A stretch of DNA of 13,965 bases from JAFDVN01 sp035758545 (GCA_035758545.1 DASTWQ010000006.1:1-13965), one strand, 5' to 3'; shown: positions 1 to 6,375, counted from the stretch's first letter. Program-made: numbers and translations. The notes: generated by a model from the sequence alone, not told the origin.

Positions 1-7
1 CACCGGG

Positions 8-179
8 TCAACCTGGATCCGGGTCTCAGTTGGGGCCCTGCACCAACTGAGGGGTACCCGGACCAGGTTGATGCCAGCAGGCGGCTCGCTGGTTCGAGTC
101 CTCAACCTGATGTCGGGTCTCAGTTGGCGCATGGCGCCAACTGTGGGGTACCCGACTCAGGTTGACGCCAGCAGCCGCC
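8..179. repeat. Two tandem nested-hairpin elements, about 94 bp apart
   Basis: Copy 1 (8-85) folds as an outer stem 8-16/63-71, a middle stem 19-24/56-61 and an inner stem 25-33/43-51, with a four-base bulge GGGT at 52-55. Copy 2 (102-179) repeats the plan: outer stem 102-110/157-165, middle stem 113-118/150-155, inner stem 121-129/135-143, and the same GGGT bulge at 146-149. After each outer stem comes the shared string GCCAGCAG (73-80 and 167-174). Two base pairs differ in a compensatory way between copies: G16:C63 becomes A110:T157, and C19:G61 becomes T113:A155. One inner pair is lost (T120/T144). The structure reads nearly equally well on both strands, so the transcribed strand is not known. 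I do not recognise the family; it does not match the integron attC core consensus. Confidence 0.8.
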
Positions 180-189
180 ACAAAAAAAG

Positions 190-266
190 TGGTGCACCCA
201 GCTGGACTCGAACCAGCGACCGCGAGCTTAGAAGGCTCGTGCTCTATCCACCTGAGCTATGGGTGC
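190..266 (-). tRNA. tRNA-Arg (anticodon TCT)
   Basis: Read on the minus strand, the cloverleaf is complete: acceptor stem GCACCCA (266-260) with TGGGTGC (200-194), D arm GCTC/GAGC, anticodon stem CGAGC/GCTCG around loop CTTCTAA, and T arm GCTGG-TTCGAGT-CCAGC. The anticodon TCT reads AGA codons. The discriminator is A and the 3' CCA is encoded (192-190). A run of seven T follows two bases after CCA on the minus strand (188-182), so the acceptor/T-arm helix plus this U-run may end transcription. The nested-hairpin repeats lie directly downstream. Confidence 0.96.
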
Positions 267-274
267 CCGGTTCC

Positions 275-280
275 ATTCTA
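275..280 (-). promoter_or_regulatory. Possible -10 box of tRNA-Arg
   Basis: The minus strand reads TAGAAT at 280-275, with the mature tRNA 5' end only eight bases further on (266). No good -35 hexamer is seen 16-18 bases upstream, so this is a weak call based on position and the -10 match. Confidence 0.4.
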
Positions 281-403
281 GGGGTGAATCCCCGGCCGCT
301 TCCGGGCCCGGGCGGGGGCGGATCCGCCGGGGTCAGGGGCGAGGCCCCGCGCGGAGGGGCGCCTCCCGGGCAAGACTGGGGGGACCTTCCCTTCGAGGCG
401 GCC

Positions 404-856
404 ATGGAGAACCTGTTCGACCCTGCGGACCTGGCGCGGCTGCTCCGGCGCATCCAGGCCCTGGGCCCGGACAGCCCGCGCCGCTGGGGCTCCATGGACG
501 CAGCCCAGGCGGTGGCCCATTGCGCGGATGCCCTGGAGATGGCCCTCGGCGACCGGCGACCTCCCCGGGCGCTCCTGGGACGGCTCATCGGCCGCTGGAT
601 CAAGCCCCTCGCGCTCCGGCCCGGGGAGCCCATGCGCCGGAACTCGCCGACCTCCCGGGAGCTGGTGGTCACCGAGGCGCGCGACCTGGAGGACGAGCGG
701 GCCCGGCTCCTGGAGCGGCTCGGGCGGATCGAGGCGCGGGGCCCGGCGGGCTGCTCGGACCATCCCCATCCCTTCTTCGGCCCCCTCACGGGCGAGGAGT
801 GGGGTGTGCTGATGCACAAGCATCTGGACCATCACCTGCGGCAGTTCGGGGTGTGA
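404..856 (+). CDS. DUF1569-family protein (DinB-like four-helix fold)
   Basis: A 150-residue protein, typical length for DUF1569, a family in the DinB/YfiT-like superfamily of putative metal-dependent, probably thiol-linked, enzymes. The family's hallmarks are visible: an early WGSMDAAQAVAHCADALEMALG stretch (His in AHCAD), then HPFFGPLTGEEWGVLMHKHLDHHLRQFG at the C-terminus with clustered His residues that could bind metal. No signal peptide or membrane segment, so cytoplasmic. The frame is open upstream to position 68, but that part runs through the antisense of tRNA-Arg and the repeats. I therefore start at ATG 404, which has GAGG (395-398) five bases before it and where family similarity begins. 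It sits alone between two opposite-strand tRNA genes. The exact substrate is unknown. Confidence 0.85.
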   Translation: MENLFDPADLARLLRRIQALGPDSPRRWGSMDAAQAVAHCADALEMALGDRRPPRALLGRLIGRWIKPLALRPGEPMRRNSPTSRELVVTEARDLEDERARLLERLGRIEARGPAGCSDHPHPFFGPLTGEEWGVLMHKHLDHHLRQFGV

Positions 857-922
857 GGCCGGATCCTCGGGATCGGACTTGCGTTGGGATCTCTCCTTGC
901 GGCCAAACGGCTCCCGCTTCAT

Positions 923-956
923 CCGCTCCGACAGCGCCGGTGCGCTGTCGGAGCGG
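923..956. repeat. Perfect 15-bp hairpin with CGGT tetraloop
   Basis: 923-937 pairs perfectly with 942-956 around loop CGGT (938-941). There is no T-run on either side, so it is not a standard intrinsic terminator for either strand. Its inner part GACAGCGC...GCGCTGTC recurs in the repeats at 13383-13403 and 13920-13940, which suggests a dispersed element family rather than a chance palindrome. Confidence 0.75.
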
Positions 957-980
957 CGCGCTCGCCGGGCCGCTGCGGCT

Positions 981-1001
981 CGCGAGCTCGAATCTCGCCG
1001 C
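981..1001 (+). repeat. T-arm-like copy of tRNA-Pro in opposite orientation
   Basis: These 21 bases match the sense sequence of the tRNA-Pro T arm and start of the 3' acceptor strand at 20 of 21 positions, but lie on the plus strand while the tRNA lies on the minus strand (1033-1053). Part of the match is unavoidable because a T arm is itself palindromic. The T-loop CTCGAAT and the following CGCC are nevertheless in tRNA sense. It may be a tRNA 3'-end relic left by recombination. Confidence 0.5.
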
Positions 1002-1024
1002 GGCAGGTCCGGGCGAGATCCAGG

Positions 1025-1101
1025 TGGTCGGGGCGGCGAGATTCGAACTCGCGACCCTCTGCTCCCAAAGCAGATGCGCTACCAGGCTGCGCCACGCCCC
1101 G
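1025..1101 (-). tRNA. tRNA-Pro (anticodon TGG)
   Basis: On the minus strand: acceptor CGGGGCG (1101-1095) with CGCCCCG (1035-1029), D arm GCGC/GCGC, anticodon stem TCTGC/GCAGA with loop TTTGGGA giving anticodon TGG, and T arm GCGAG-TTCGAAT-CTCGC. Discriminator A and encoded CCA (1027-1025). It lies 24 bases past the stop of the secreted-protein gene on the same strand, so it could be co-transcribed, although it also has a possible promoter of its own. Confidence 0.97.
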
Positions 1102-1112
1102 ACGGAAGGGGG

Positions 1113-1118
1113 AGTATA
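1113..1118 (-). promoter_or_regulatory. Possible -10 box of tRNA-Pro
   Basis: The minus strand reads TATACT at 1118-1113, eleven bases before the mature tRNA 5' end. This would put the upstream promoter half inside the end of the preceding coding sequence. I see no convincing -35 element. Confidence 0.45.
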
Positions 1119-1125
1119 GCGCGGG

Positions 1126-2193
1126 CTACTTGCCGCCCAGGGCGACGCTGCGGAGGTTCAGGCCGGCGTGCTGGAGGTCCATGATCTGGCCCGCCAGTTT
1201 GACGAGGAGGCCGGTCTCCAGCTCCTCCCGGCCCTTCTTGGTGGCGCCGGCGGGGGGCACGGTGAGGAGGCTGGTGGGCTGGAGGGATTTGGACCAGGCG
1301 AGGCTGAGGTCGAAGCCGATCTTCTTGCCGCCGCTGGCGAGCTCACCGGCGAGGGAGGACATCAGGCCGTCGGCGCCGTAGCCCACCCGGATCCAGCCGG
1401 GCCCGTCGAAACCCCGGGAGGCGTTGGCGATGGAGACCGCCTGCAGCTTGCCGCCGGCGTACTCGAAGTCCATGCGGGTCTGGATGCCCTGCTCGTCGTT
1501 GCGGAAGGCCAGGCGCCTGGGCTGGCGGGTGGCCTTGTCCACCCACACGTCCAGGTGCCCCCGCTTCCAGAAGCCCAGGGAGTCGTCGAGCTTCTGCTCC
1601 CGCTTGCGGGGATCCCAGGGCCGGGTGGGGGCGTCGAAGACCAGGTGGTCCAGGCCGTCCTCCTGGCCCGCGAAGCTGGCCCGGAAGGTCGGCGCGTCCA
1701 CGTAGACCGCCTGGATCTCGTTCAGGGTCTGGCGGAACCAGGCCAGGAAGGTCAGGGGCGCGTCGCTCGGGGGGGCGTCGATGCGGGTGGTGTAGGCGTT
1801 CTGCTCCTTGCTGTAGATGAAGCCCCGGTCGCCCCGGCGCACCGCCAGCAGGTTGCCGAAGTCGCCGGTGAGGCGGGTGCGGTAGTCGCCGGTGGCGAAG
1901 TAGGTGGAATCCACCTGCACCGCCGCCTTGGCGCCCTTGCTGTTGGCCTGCACGGCGCCCCGGGTCACGTCCCCGACCTTCTGGTCCACGGCGGCGCCGG
2001 AGAGGGTGATGGCCAGGGAGCCCTTCAGCTGGACCGCCCGGACCCCCTGGTAGGGCTGGCCGAACCAGCCGTCGTTGACGGCGTCGAGGGTCTGGACGAA
2101 GGCCTTCCGGGCGGCCTCGGCGGAGGGCACCGGCTGGGTGCCGGGGGCCGCGGCGAGGGCCGGCAGGGTCAGGGTCAGGGCGAGCAGCTTCAT
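1126..2193 (-). CDS. Secreted protein of unknown function
   Basis: A 355-residue protein that I cannot assign to a named family. The N-terminus MKLLALTLTLPALAAAPG looks like a short signal peptide with a likely Sec cleavage around Ala-Ala-Ala/Pro near residues 14-17, so it is probably periplasmic. The rest alternates polar and hydrophobic residues as in beta-rich envelope proteins (for example YFATGDYRTRLTGDFGNLLAV and IGFDLSLAWSKSL). The stretch GHLDVWVDKATRQPRRLAFRNDEQGIQTRMDFEYAGGKL resembles the outer-membrane-lipoprotein carrier (LolA/LolB-like) style of fold, but this is only an impression. ATG 2193 is chosen because the signal peptide begins there. The frame is open further upstream, but that part overlaps the zinc-ribbon gene in another frame. 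The gene lies 82 bases downstream of the zinc-ribbon gene on the same strand, possibly one transcript. Confidence 0.75.
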   Translation of the reverse strand: MKLLALTLTLPALAAAPGTQPVPSAEAARKAFVQTLDAVNDGWFGQPYQGVRAVQLKGSLAITLSGAAVDQKVGDVTRGAVQANSKGAKAAVQVDSTYFATGDYRTRLTGDFGNLLAVRRGDRGFIYSKEQNAYTTRIDAPPSDAPLTFLAWFRQTLNEIQAVYVDAPTFRASFAGQEDGLDHLVFDAPTRPWDPRKREQKLDDSLGFWKRGHLDVWVDKATRQPRRLAFRNDEQGIQTRMDFEYAGGKLQAVSIANASRGFDGPGWIRVGYGADGLMSSLAGELASGGKKIGFDLSLAWSKSLQPTSLLTVPPAGATKKGREELETGLLVKLAGQIMDLQHAGLNLRSVALGGK

Positions 2194-2275
2194 CAGGGGG
2201 TCTCGTCTCGGGAGGGCCGCGGGCAGGGCGCCGGAGCGGACGTCAGGGATGCGGACAGCGATGCTTCCGGCGCCT

Positions 2276-2686
2276 TCAGCGATGCGGCGCCGGGGGCTTG
2301 GGTTCCGCCCCCCGCTCCCGGAAGCAGTCGCGGCAGAGGGCGGCCTTGGGATCGTCCGGCGTGAAGGGCAGGTACTCCGCCTTCCCGCATTGGGCGCAGG
2401 AGATGAGGGCCATGACCCGGGCGCTGGTGCCCTTGCGCTTGTAGGCCACCTCCCGCCGGTAGCAGTCGGGGCAAAGGAAGAACTTCTTCCCCGGATCCAG
2501 GCGGAAGGGCAGGCCGCAGCGGGCGCAGACCTTGTCCCGGACGGCGTTGGCCGAAGGGGGGGCGGCGGGCTGCCGCTTCTGCAGGCGGATGCCCGCGGGG
2601 GAGGCCGGCGCCTCGGCGGCCCGGGCCTCGGTGCCTGGCGCGGCCGGATCATCGGAGAAGGGGGTGGGTCCCTGGCTCATCGTCAT
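2276..2686 (-). CDS. Double zinc-ribbon protein
   Basis: A 136-residue protein with a low-complexity Ala/Pro-rich first 50 residues and two zinc ribbons. Ribbon 1 has Cys54, 57, 72 and 75 (CARC...CPDC); ribbon 2 has Cys97, 100, 118 and 121 (CAQCGKAEYLPFTP...CRDCF). Ribbon 2 resembles the widespread small-protein motif CxxCGK..-.PF.P......C.-CF found in proteins presumed to bind nucleic acid. A basic linker (RREVAYKRKGTSAR) sits between the ribbons. There is no signal peptide, so it is expected to be cytoplasmic, and the function is unknown. Start choice is ATG 2686 (GGAA five bases upstream); ATG 2680 is an alternative two codons in. It is divergent from meaB and upstream of the secreted-protein gene. 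Confidence 0.8.
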   Translation of the reverse strand: MTMSQGPTPFSDDPAAPGTEARAAEAPASPAGIRLQKRQPAAPPSANAVRDKVCARCGLPFRLDPGKKFFLCPDCYRREVAYKRKGTSARVMALISCAQCGKAEYLPFTPDDPKAALCRDCFRERGAEPKPPAPHR

Positions 2687-2730
2687 TATGGTTCCGCTGG
2701 AAATCCGCCCTGCGCGGAAGGGCCAGTCTA

Positions 2731-2759
2731 CCCCGGAAGTCCAGCCCGGTCTTCCGGGG
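2731..2759. other. 9-bp hairpin in the divergent intergenic region
   Basis: CCCCGGAAG (2731-2739) pairs with CTTCCGGGG (2751-2759) between the divergent zinc-ribbon and meaB starts. There is no T-run. It could be an operator or a 5'-UTR structure; nothing else in the sequence decides this. Confidence 0.4.
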
Positions 2760-2798
2760 CTTGGCCGGGCGGGGGCGGCCTGAGGCATCCTGGTCTCC

Positions 2799-3749
2799 AT
2801 GGATGCGGCGAGCGAGCTCCTGGTGCCCCTGAGGGCCGGCGACCCCCGGGCTCTGGCCCGGGCCATCTCCTGGGTGGAGAACGGGCGTCCCGAGGCCCGG
2901 CCCCTCATGGCCGCCCTCTGGCCCGGCCTGGGCCGGGCAGAGGTCATCGGCCTCACCGGCGCGCCGGGGGCCGGCAAATCCACCCTGACGGACCGCCTGG
3001 CCCGGGAGCTGCGGAAGGAAGGACGGAAGGTCGGCATCCTGGCCGTGGATCCCACCAGCCCCTACACCGGCGGCGCCATCCTGGGGGACCGCATCCGCAT
3101 GACCCGGGCCTCCGAGGACGACGGGATCTTCATCCGCAGCATGGCCACGCGCGGCGCCCTGGGCGGCCTCGCCCGGGCCACCCAGGACGCCATCGACCTG
3201 CTGGACGCCGCCGGCTTCGACACGATCCTCCTGGAGACCGTGGGCGTGGGCCAGGACGAGGTGGATGTGGTCGCCTGCGTCCAGACCTGCTGCGTGGTGC
3301 TCGTGCCGGGGCTCGGCGACGGCGTCCAGGCCATCAAGGCGGGGATCATGGAGGTGGCGGACCTCTTCGTCCTCAACAAGGCGGACCGGGATGGCGCCGA
3401 CCAGGTGGAGCAGGAGATCGAGGGCCTGAAGAGCCTCGGCCCCGTGGGCCTGGACCCGGGCTGGGACCCGCCGGTGGCGCGCACCGTCGCGTCGACCGGC
3501 GAGGGCGTGCCGGAGCTGCTGGCGGCCATCCGCGCCCACGGCGCCTGGCTGCGCCAGGGCGACGGCCTGCGCCGCAAGGCCGAGGCCCGGGCGCGGCTGC
3601 GGCTGGAGGCCCTGCTGGCGGAGGAGGCCGTCCGCCGCGCCAAGGCCCGGGCCGGCGCCGCCAAGCTCGAGGCCCTCGTCGCCGACATCGCCGCGCGGAA
3701 GCTGGATCCCTACGCCGCCGTGGACGAGGTGCTGAGCGCCGGATCCTGA
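2799..3749 (+). CDS. meaB: MeaB-type GTPase (methylmalonyl-CoA mutase chaperone, ArgK family)
   Basis: A 316-residue G3E P-loop GTPase of the MeaB/ArgK family, full length. MeaB proteins guard loading and reactivation of the adenosylcobalamin cofactor in methylmalonyl-CoA mutase. Visible motifs: Walker A GAPGAGKS (54-61), the family signature DPTSPYTGGAILGDRIRM (84-101), the ETVGVGQ switch region (146-152), base-specificity NKAD (193-196), and a helical C-terminal dimerisation region rich in Arg/Ala/Glu (about 255-316). ATG 2799 fits the family's N-terminus; only a distant TGAGG precedes it (2782-2786). No mutase subunit or epimerase gene is nearby, so its client must be encoded elsewhere. 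The old name LAO/AO transport ATPase should not be used. A related IcmF- or metal-enzyme-linked role cannot be excluded. Confidence 0.93.
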   Translation: MDAASELLVPLRAGDPRALARAISWVENGRPEARPLMAALWPGLGRAEVIGLTGAPGAGKSTLTDRLARELRKEGRKVGILAVDPTSPYTGGAILGDRIRMTRASEDDGIFIRSMATRGALGGLARATQDAIDLLDAAGFDTILLETVGVGQDEVDVVACVQTCCVVLVPGLGDGVQAIKAGIMEVADLFVLNKADRDGADQVEQEIEGLKSLGPVGLDPGWDPPVARTVASTGEGVPELLAAIRAHGAWLRQGDGLRRKAEARARLRLEALLAEEAVRRAKARAGAAKLEALVADIAARKLDPYAAVDEVLSAGS

Positions 3750-3773
3750 GGCCGCGGGCGTCCCTCTGGACCT

Positions 3774-3794
3774 CACCCCTCGCCCCTCGCCCCT
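3774..3794. repeat. Three 7-bp tandem units (C-A/G-CCCCT)
   Basis: Units cacccct, cgcccct and cgcccct lie between the convergent meaB and rlmH stops. The minus strand has three closely spaced GGGG runs separated by CGA, plus nearby GG pairs. A weak G-quadruplex is conceivable, but four full G-tracts with short loops are not present. Confidence 0.5.
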
Positions 3795-3813
3795 CACCTC
3801 CTGGCCCCGCCCT

Positions 3814-4272
3814 TCATTTGTGGTATGGCCCGCCTTTCAGGATGGTGAAGGCCCGGTAGAGCTGCTCCAGGAACATCACCCGGCTCAGCTCGTGGGGGAA
3901 GGTCATGGGGCTCAGGGAGAGCTTGTCGGGCACCTCGGCCTTGAGGGCGGGGTCGAAGCCGTGGCTGCTGCCCAGGGCGAAGGCCAGGCGCTCCCCCCGG
4001 TCCAGGCGCTCCCCCAGCCAGGCGGCGAAGGCCTCGCTGGTGAAGGTCCGGCCGGCGGGATCCAGGAGCACCGCCCGCCCCGCCGCCTTCAGCCGGGGGC
4101 GCAGGCGGTCCGCCTCCTCCCGCAGCTGTTTCAGGGCATCTCCTTTGCCTTCTTGCAGTTCGACCACTTCCATCCGGGCATGGGCCCGGAGCATGCTGAG
4201 GTAGTGGGCCTCCAGCGCGCGGCAGGGCTCAAGCCGAAGCCGCCCGAAGGCGATGAGTTCCACTGGGTACAT
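3814..4272 (-). CDS. rlmH: 23S rRNA (pseudouridine1915-N3)-methyltransferase RlmH
   Basis: A 152-residue SPOUT-class methyltransferase, the usual size for RlmH, which methylates pseudouridine 1915 in helix 69 of 23S rRNA on assembled 70S ribosomes using S-adenosylmethionine. The C-terminal signature LYRAFTILKGGPYHK is essentially diagnostic, preceded by LSPMTFPHELSRVMFLEQ. The SAM-knot region LLDPAG (69-74) and FALGSSHGFDPALK (98-111) are present. The usual IGGxxG loop appears here as LGSSHG, a modest variation. Start ATG 4272 has GGGGGA seven bases upstream on the minus strand. It is divergent from the lipoprotein gene and convergent with meaB. Confidence 0.95.
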   Translation of the reverse strand: MYPVELIAFGRLRLEPCRALEAHYLSMLRAHARMEVVELQEGKGDALKQLREEADRLRPRLKAAGRAVLLDPAGRTFTSEAFAAWLGERLDRGERLAFALGSSHGFDPALKAEVPDKLSLSPMTFPHELSRVMFLEQLYRAFTILKGGPYHK

Positions 4273-4357
4273 CGGTTTTCCCCCGCCCGGTTTTTTCGTT
4301 GGCTTCCCGGCCTGAAGGTTCCATCATCCTCCTAACCGTGCCTGTCACGGAGGTGTC

Positions 4358-4954
4358 ATGACCCGACTGAAGTCCCCTTACCTCCTCGCCCCTGTCGGAG
4401 CCGTCCTGCTCCTGGGGGGCCTGGGCTGCCAAAGCAGCAAGCAGACCCTGGAGGCGCCCCTGGCGGCCCAGACGCCCCAGGACATCCTCCTGCACCTGCG
4501 CTACCTGGCCGCCAGCAAGGACTACAAGCACATCATCCTGATGGCGCCCGTGTCCGCGGACGTGGTGTTCCCCTCCGCCTGGTGGTTCCACAATCAGGCC
4601 GCAGGCCTGGGGCTCCAGCTCACCCCCCAGGAGATGCAGGACCTGGGCGTGACGGACCTGAAGGACAAGCTGGACAACCTGCCCCGCATCCCGGTCCCCG
4701 GCTACGACATCCAGGACGCCCGCAAGGCCTTCTACGCCGGCATCTACCGGCTCGTGAAGGGCTTCAGCGTGGACGAGTGGAACAAGATGTACGTGATCGG
4801 CGTGGCCCCGAACCCCAACTCCCCCAACATCGTGGACGTGACCCTGGGCTTCGACAGCCAGCCCAAGCTCGTCGTGAGCTGCGTGAAGACGCCCGAAGGT
4901 GCCTACGGGGTCGCCAACATCCAGTACAAGGTGGGCCTGGTCCACAAGAAGTAG
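4358..4954 (+). CDS. Probable lipoprotein of unknown function
   Basis: A 198-residue protein with a basic N-terminus, a hydrophobic stretch (about 9-22) and a single early Cys24 in GGLGC followed by QSSKQT. This looks like a lipoprotein signal, although the lipobox is not canonical because Gly rather than Leu or Val occupies -3. The mature part has short helices and the segments DILLHLRYLAASKDYKHIILMAP and ARKAFYAGIYRLVKGFSVDEWNKMYVIG, and I recognise no family. A good GGAGGT (4349-4354) lies just before ATG 4358, which fixes the start. Expected location is the periplasmic face of an envelope membrane. It is followed by gdhA after 100 bases on the same strand, probably as a separate transcript. 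Confidence 0.8.
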   Translation: MTRLKSPYLLAPVGAVLLLGGLGCQSSKQTLEAPLAAQTPQDILLHLRYLAASKDYKHIILMAPVSADVVFPSAWWFHNQAAGLGLQLTPQEMQDLGVTDLKDKLDNLPRIPVPGYDIQDARKAFYAGIYRLVKGFSVDEWNKMYVIGVAPNPNSPNIVDVTLGFDSQPKLVVSCVKTPEGAYGVANIQYKVGLVHKK

Positions 4955-4988
4955 GCCTCCAGCCGCTCCGCGCCTCCGGAATCACGCG

Positions 4989-5018
4989 TTGGGGCCCTCC
5001 GGGGCCCCTTGCTATGCT
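4989..5018 (+). promoter_or_regulatory. Possible gdhA promoter
   Basis: TTGGGG (4989-4994) and TATGCT (5013-5018) are 18 bases apart and lie 36 bases before the gdhA start. A GC-only 7-bp hairpin (4991-4997/5002-5008) sits in the spacer and could instead be a weak terminator for the lipoprotein gene. Both readings are tentative. Confidence 0.35.
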
Positions 5019-5054
5019 GACCCTCCCTGACCCGAGGTCGGGAGCGAGGACGGC

Positions 5055-6299
5055 ATGACCGAGCACATCAACCTGTTCGAGAACGTGAACCGCCAGTTCG
5101 ACGAGGCGGCCGACATCCTGGGCATGGCGCCCGAGGTGCGGGATGTGCTCAAGACCCCCTACCGGGAAGTGGCGGTGGCCCTCCCGATCCGCATGGACGA
5201 CGGCACCCTCAAGGTCTTCCATGGGTACCGGGTGCAGCACAACGGCGTCCGCGGCCCCCAGAAGGGCGGCATCCGGTTCCATCCCGAGGTGGACCTTGAT
5301 GACGTGCGGGCCCTGGCCTCCCTCATGACCTGGAAGACCGCCGTGGTGAACATCCCCTTCGGCGGCGCCAAGGGCGGCATCCAGTGCGACCCCTCCAAGA
5401 TGAGCCTCCACGAGCTGGAGAGCCTCACCCGCCGCTACACCGCCAAGATCTCCATGGTGCTCGGCCCCACCCGGGACATCCCCGCGCCGGACGTGAACAC
5501 CAACGCCCAGACCATGGCCTGGGTGATGGACGAGTACGGCCGCAAGGCCGGATATCAGCCCGCCTGCGTCACCGGCAAGCCCATCGAGCTGGGCGGCAGC
5601 CAGGGCCGCGAGGCCGCCACGGGCAAGGGCGTGGCCATCATCACCCGGGAGGCCTGCGGCGCCCTGGGCCTGGACCTGAAAGGCGCCCGCGTCGTGCTGC
5701 AGGGCTTCGGCAACGTCGGGTCCTTCACCGCGAAGTTCCTGGACGAGATGGGCGCGAAGATCGTCGCCGTGGCGGACCACGCCGGCGGCGTGCGGAACGC
5801 GGCGGGCCTCGATGTGAAGGCCCTCGCGGCCCACGTGAAGGCAAACAAGGGCACCGTGGCCGGCTTCCCGGGCGGCGAGGCCTTCGCCAAGGAGGAGGTC
5901 TTCGCCCAGGACTGCGACATCCTCATCCCCGCGGCCCTCGGCGGCGTCCTCACCAAGGACACGGCGCCGACCGTGAAGGCCAAGCTCATCGTGGAGGGCG
6001 CCAACGCCCCCACCACCACCGTCGCCGACCACATCTTCCAGGAGCGGGGCATCACCGTGATCCCCGACATCCTCGCCAACGCCGGCGGCGTGACGGTCTC
6101 CTACTTCGAGTGGGTCCAGAACCTCCAGCAGTTCTTCTGGGACGAGGCCGAGGTCTTCGCCAAGGAGGAGAAGATCATGGTCCAGGCCTTCCACGACGTG
6201 CACGCCAAGGTGAAGCAGCACGGCTGCGGCTACCGCACGGCGGCCTTCGTGCTGGCCCTGGAGCGCGTGGAGAAGGCGAACCTGCTCCGCGGCTGGTGA
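5055..6299 (+). CDS. gdhA: Glutamate dehydrogenase
   Basis: A 414-residue hexameric-type Glu/Leu/Phe/Val dehydrogenase that interconverts glutamate with 2-oxoglutarate plus ammonia, linking nitrogen and central carbon metabolism in the cytoplasm. The substrate lysines are in place: K70 (GPQKGGIRFHP), K94 (MTWK) and catalytic K106 in PFGGAKGGI. The catalytic Asp146 is in DIPAPDVNT. The dinucleotide fold shows GFGNVG (217-222) followed by VAVADHAGG; the acidic residue at the end of that strand suggests NAD preference, which is an inference. The C-terminal SYFEWVQN motif is present. Length is standard for the short bacterial/archaeal class. ATG 5055 has GAGGA (5046-5050) four bases upstream. A strong terminator follows, so the gene is probably monocistronic or the end of its transcript. 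Confidence 0.96.
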   Translation: MTEHINLFENVNRQFDEAADILGMAPEVRDVLKTPYREVAVALPIRMDDGTLKVFHGYRVQHNGVRGPQKGGIRFHPEVDLDDVRALASLMTWKTAVVNIPFGGAKGGIQCDPSKMSLHELESLTRRYTAKISMVLGPTRDIPAPDVNTNAQTMAWVMDEYGRKAGYQPACVTGKPIELGGSQGREAATGKGVAIITREACGALGLDLKGARVVLQGFGNVGSFTAKFLDEMGAKIVAVADHAGGVRNAAGLDVKALAAHVKANKGTVAGFPGGEAFAKEEVFAQDCDILIPAALGGVLTKDTAPTVKAKLIVEGANAPTTTVADHIFQERGITVIPDILANAGGVTVSYFEWVQNLQQFFWDEAEVFAKEEKIMVQAFHDVHAKVKQHGCGYRTAAFVLALERVEKANLLRGW

Positions 6300-6335
6300 T
6301 CCCGGCCCCCGCGAAGGGCCGCGGATAGGCCCCGA

Positions 6336-6375
6336 AGGGCCGCCAAGTCCTGTGCTGGCGGCCCTTGTTTTTTTC
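6336..6375 (+). terminator. Intrinsic terminator of gdhA
   Basis: An 11-bp perfect stem (6336-6346 with 6357-6367) around a 10-base loop, followed by G and seven T. It lies 37 bases past the gdhA stop. Confidence 0.92.

Noticed and set aside
8..179. Integron attC sites
   Set aside because: The arms do not fit the RYYYAAC/GTTRRRY core sites, and no cassette genes or integrase are present.
178..192. CCAC-T7-GTGG hairpin as a conventional terminator after tRNA-Arg
   Set aside because: The T-run is in the loop rather than after the stem, and the 4-bp stem is too short; termination, if any, would rely on the tRNA helix itself.
317..328. 12-bp palindrome GGCGGATCCGCC as an operator
   Set aside because: Short GC palindromes are expected by chance at this base composition, and nothing else supports it.
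68..403. N-terminal extension of the DUF1569 gene
   Set aside because: It would translate the hairpin repeats and the antisense of tRNA-Arg; family similarity begins at ATG 404, which has a ribosome-binding site.
3774..3794. G-quadruplex on the minus strand
   Set aside because: Only three GGGG tracts are closely spaced; the fourth needs a long loop or GG pairs.
2075..3859. Very long open frame on the plus strand spanning the secreted-protein, zinc-ribbon and meaB region
   Set aside because: It is a GC-rich frame shadow: it is antisense to two real genes and out of frame with meaB, with Gly/Arg/Pro-rich nonsense composition.
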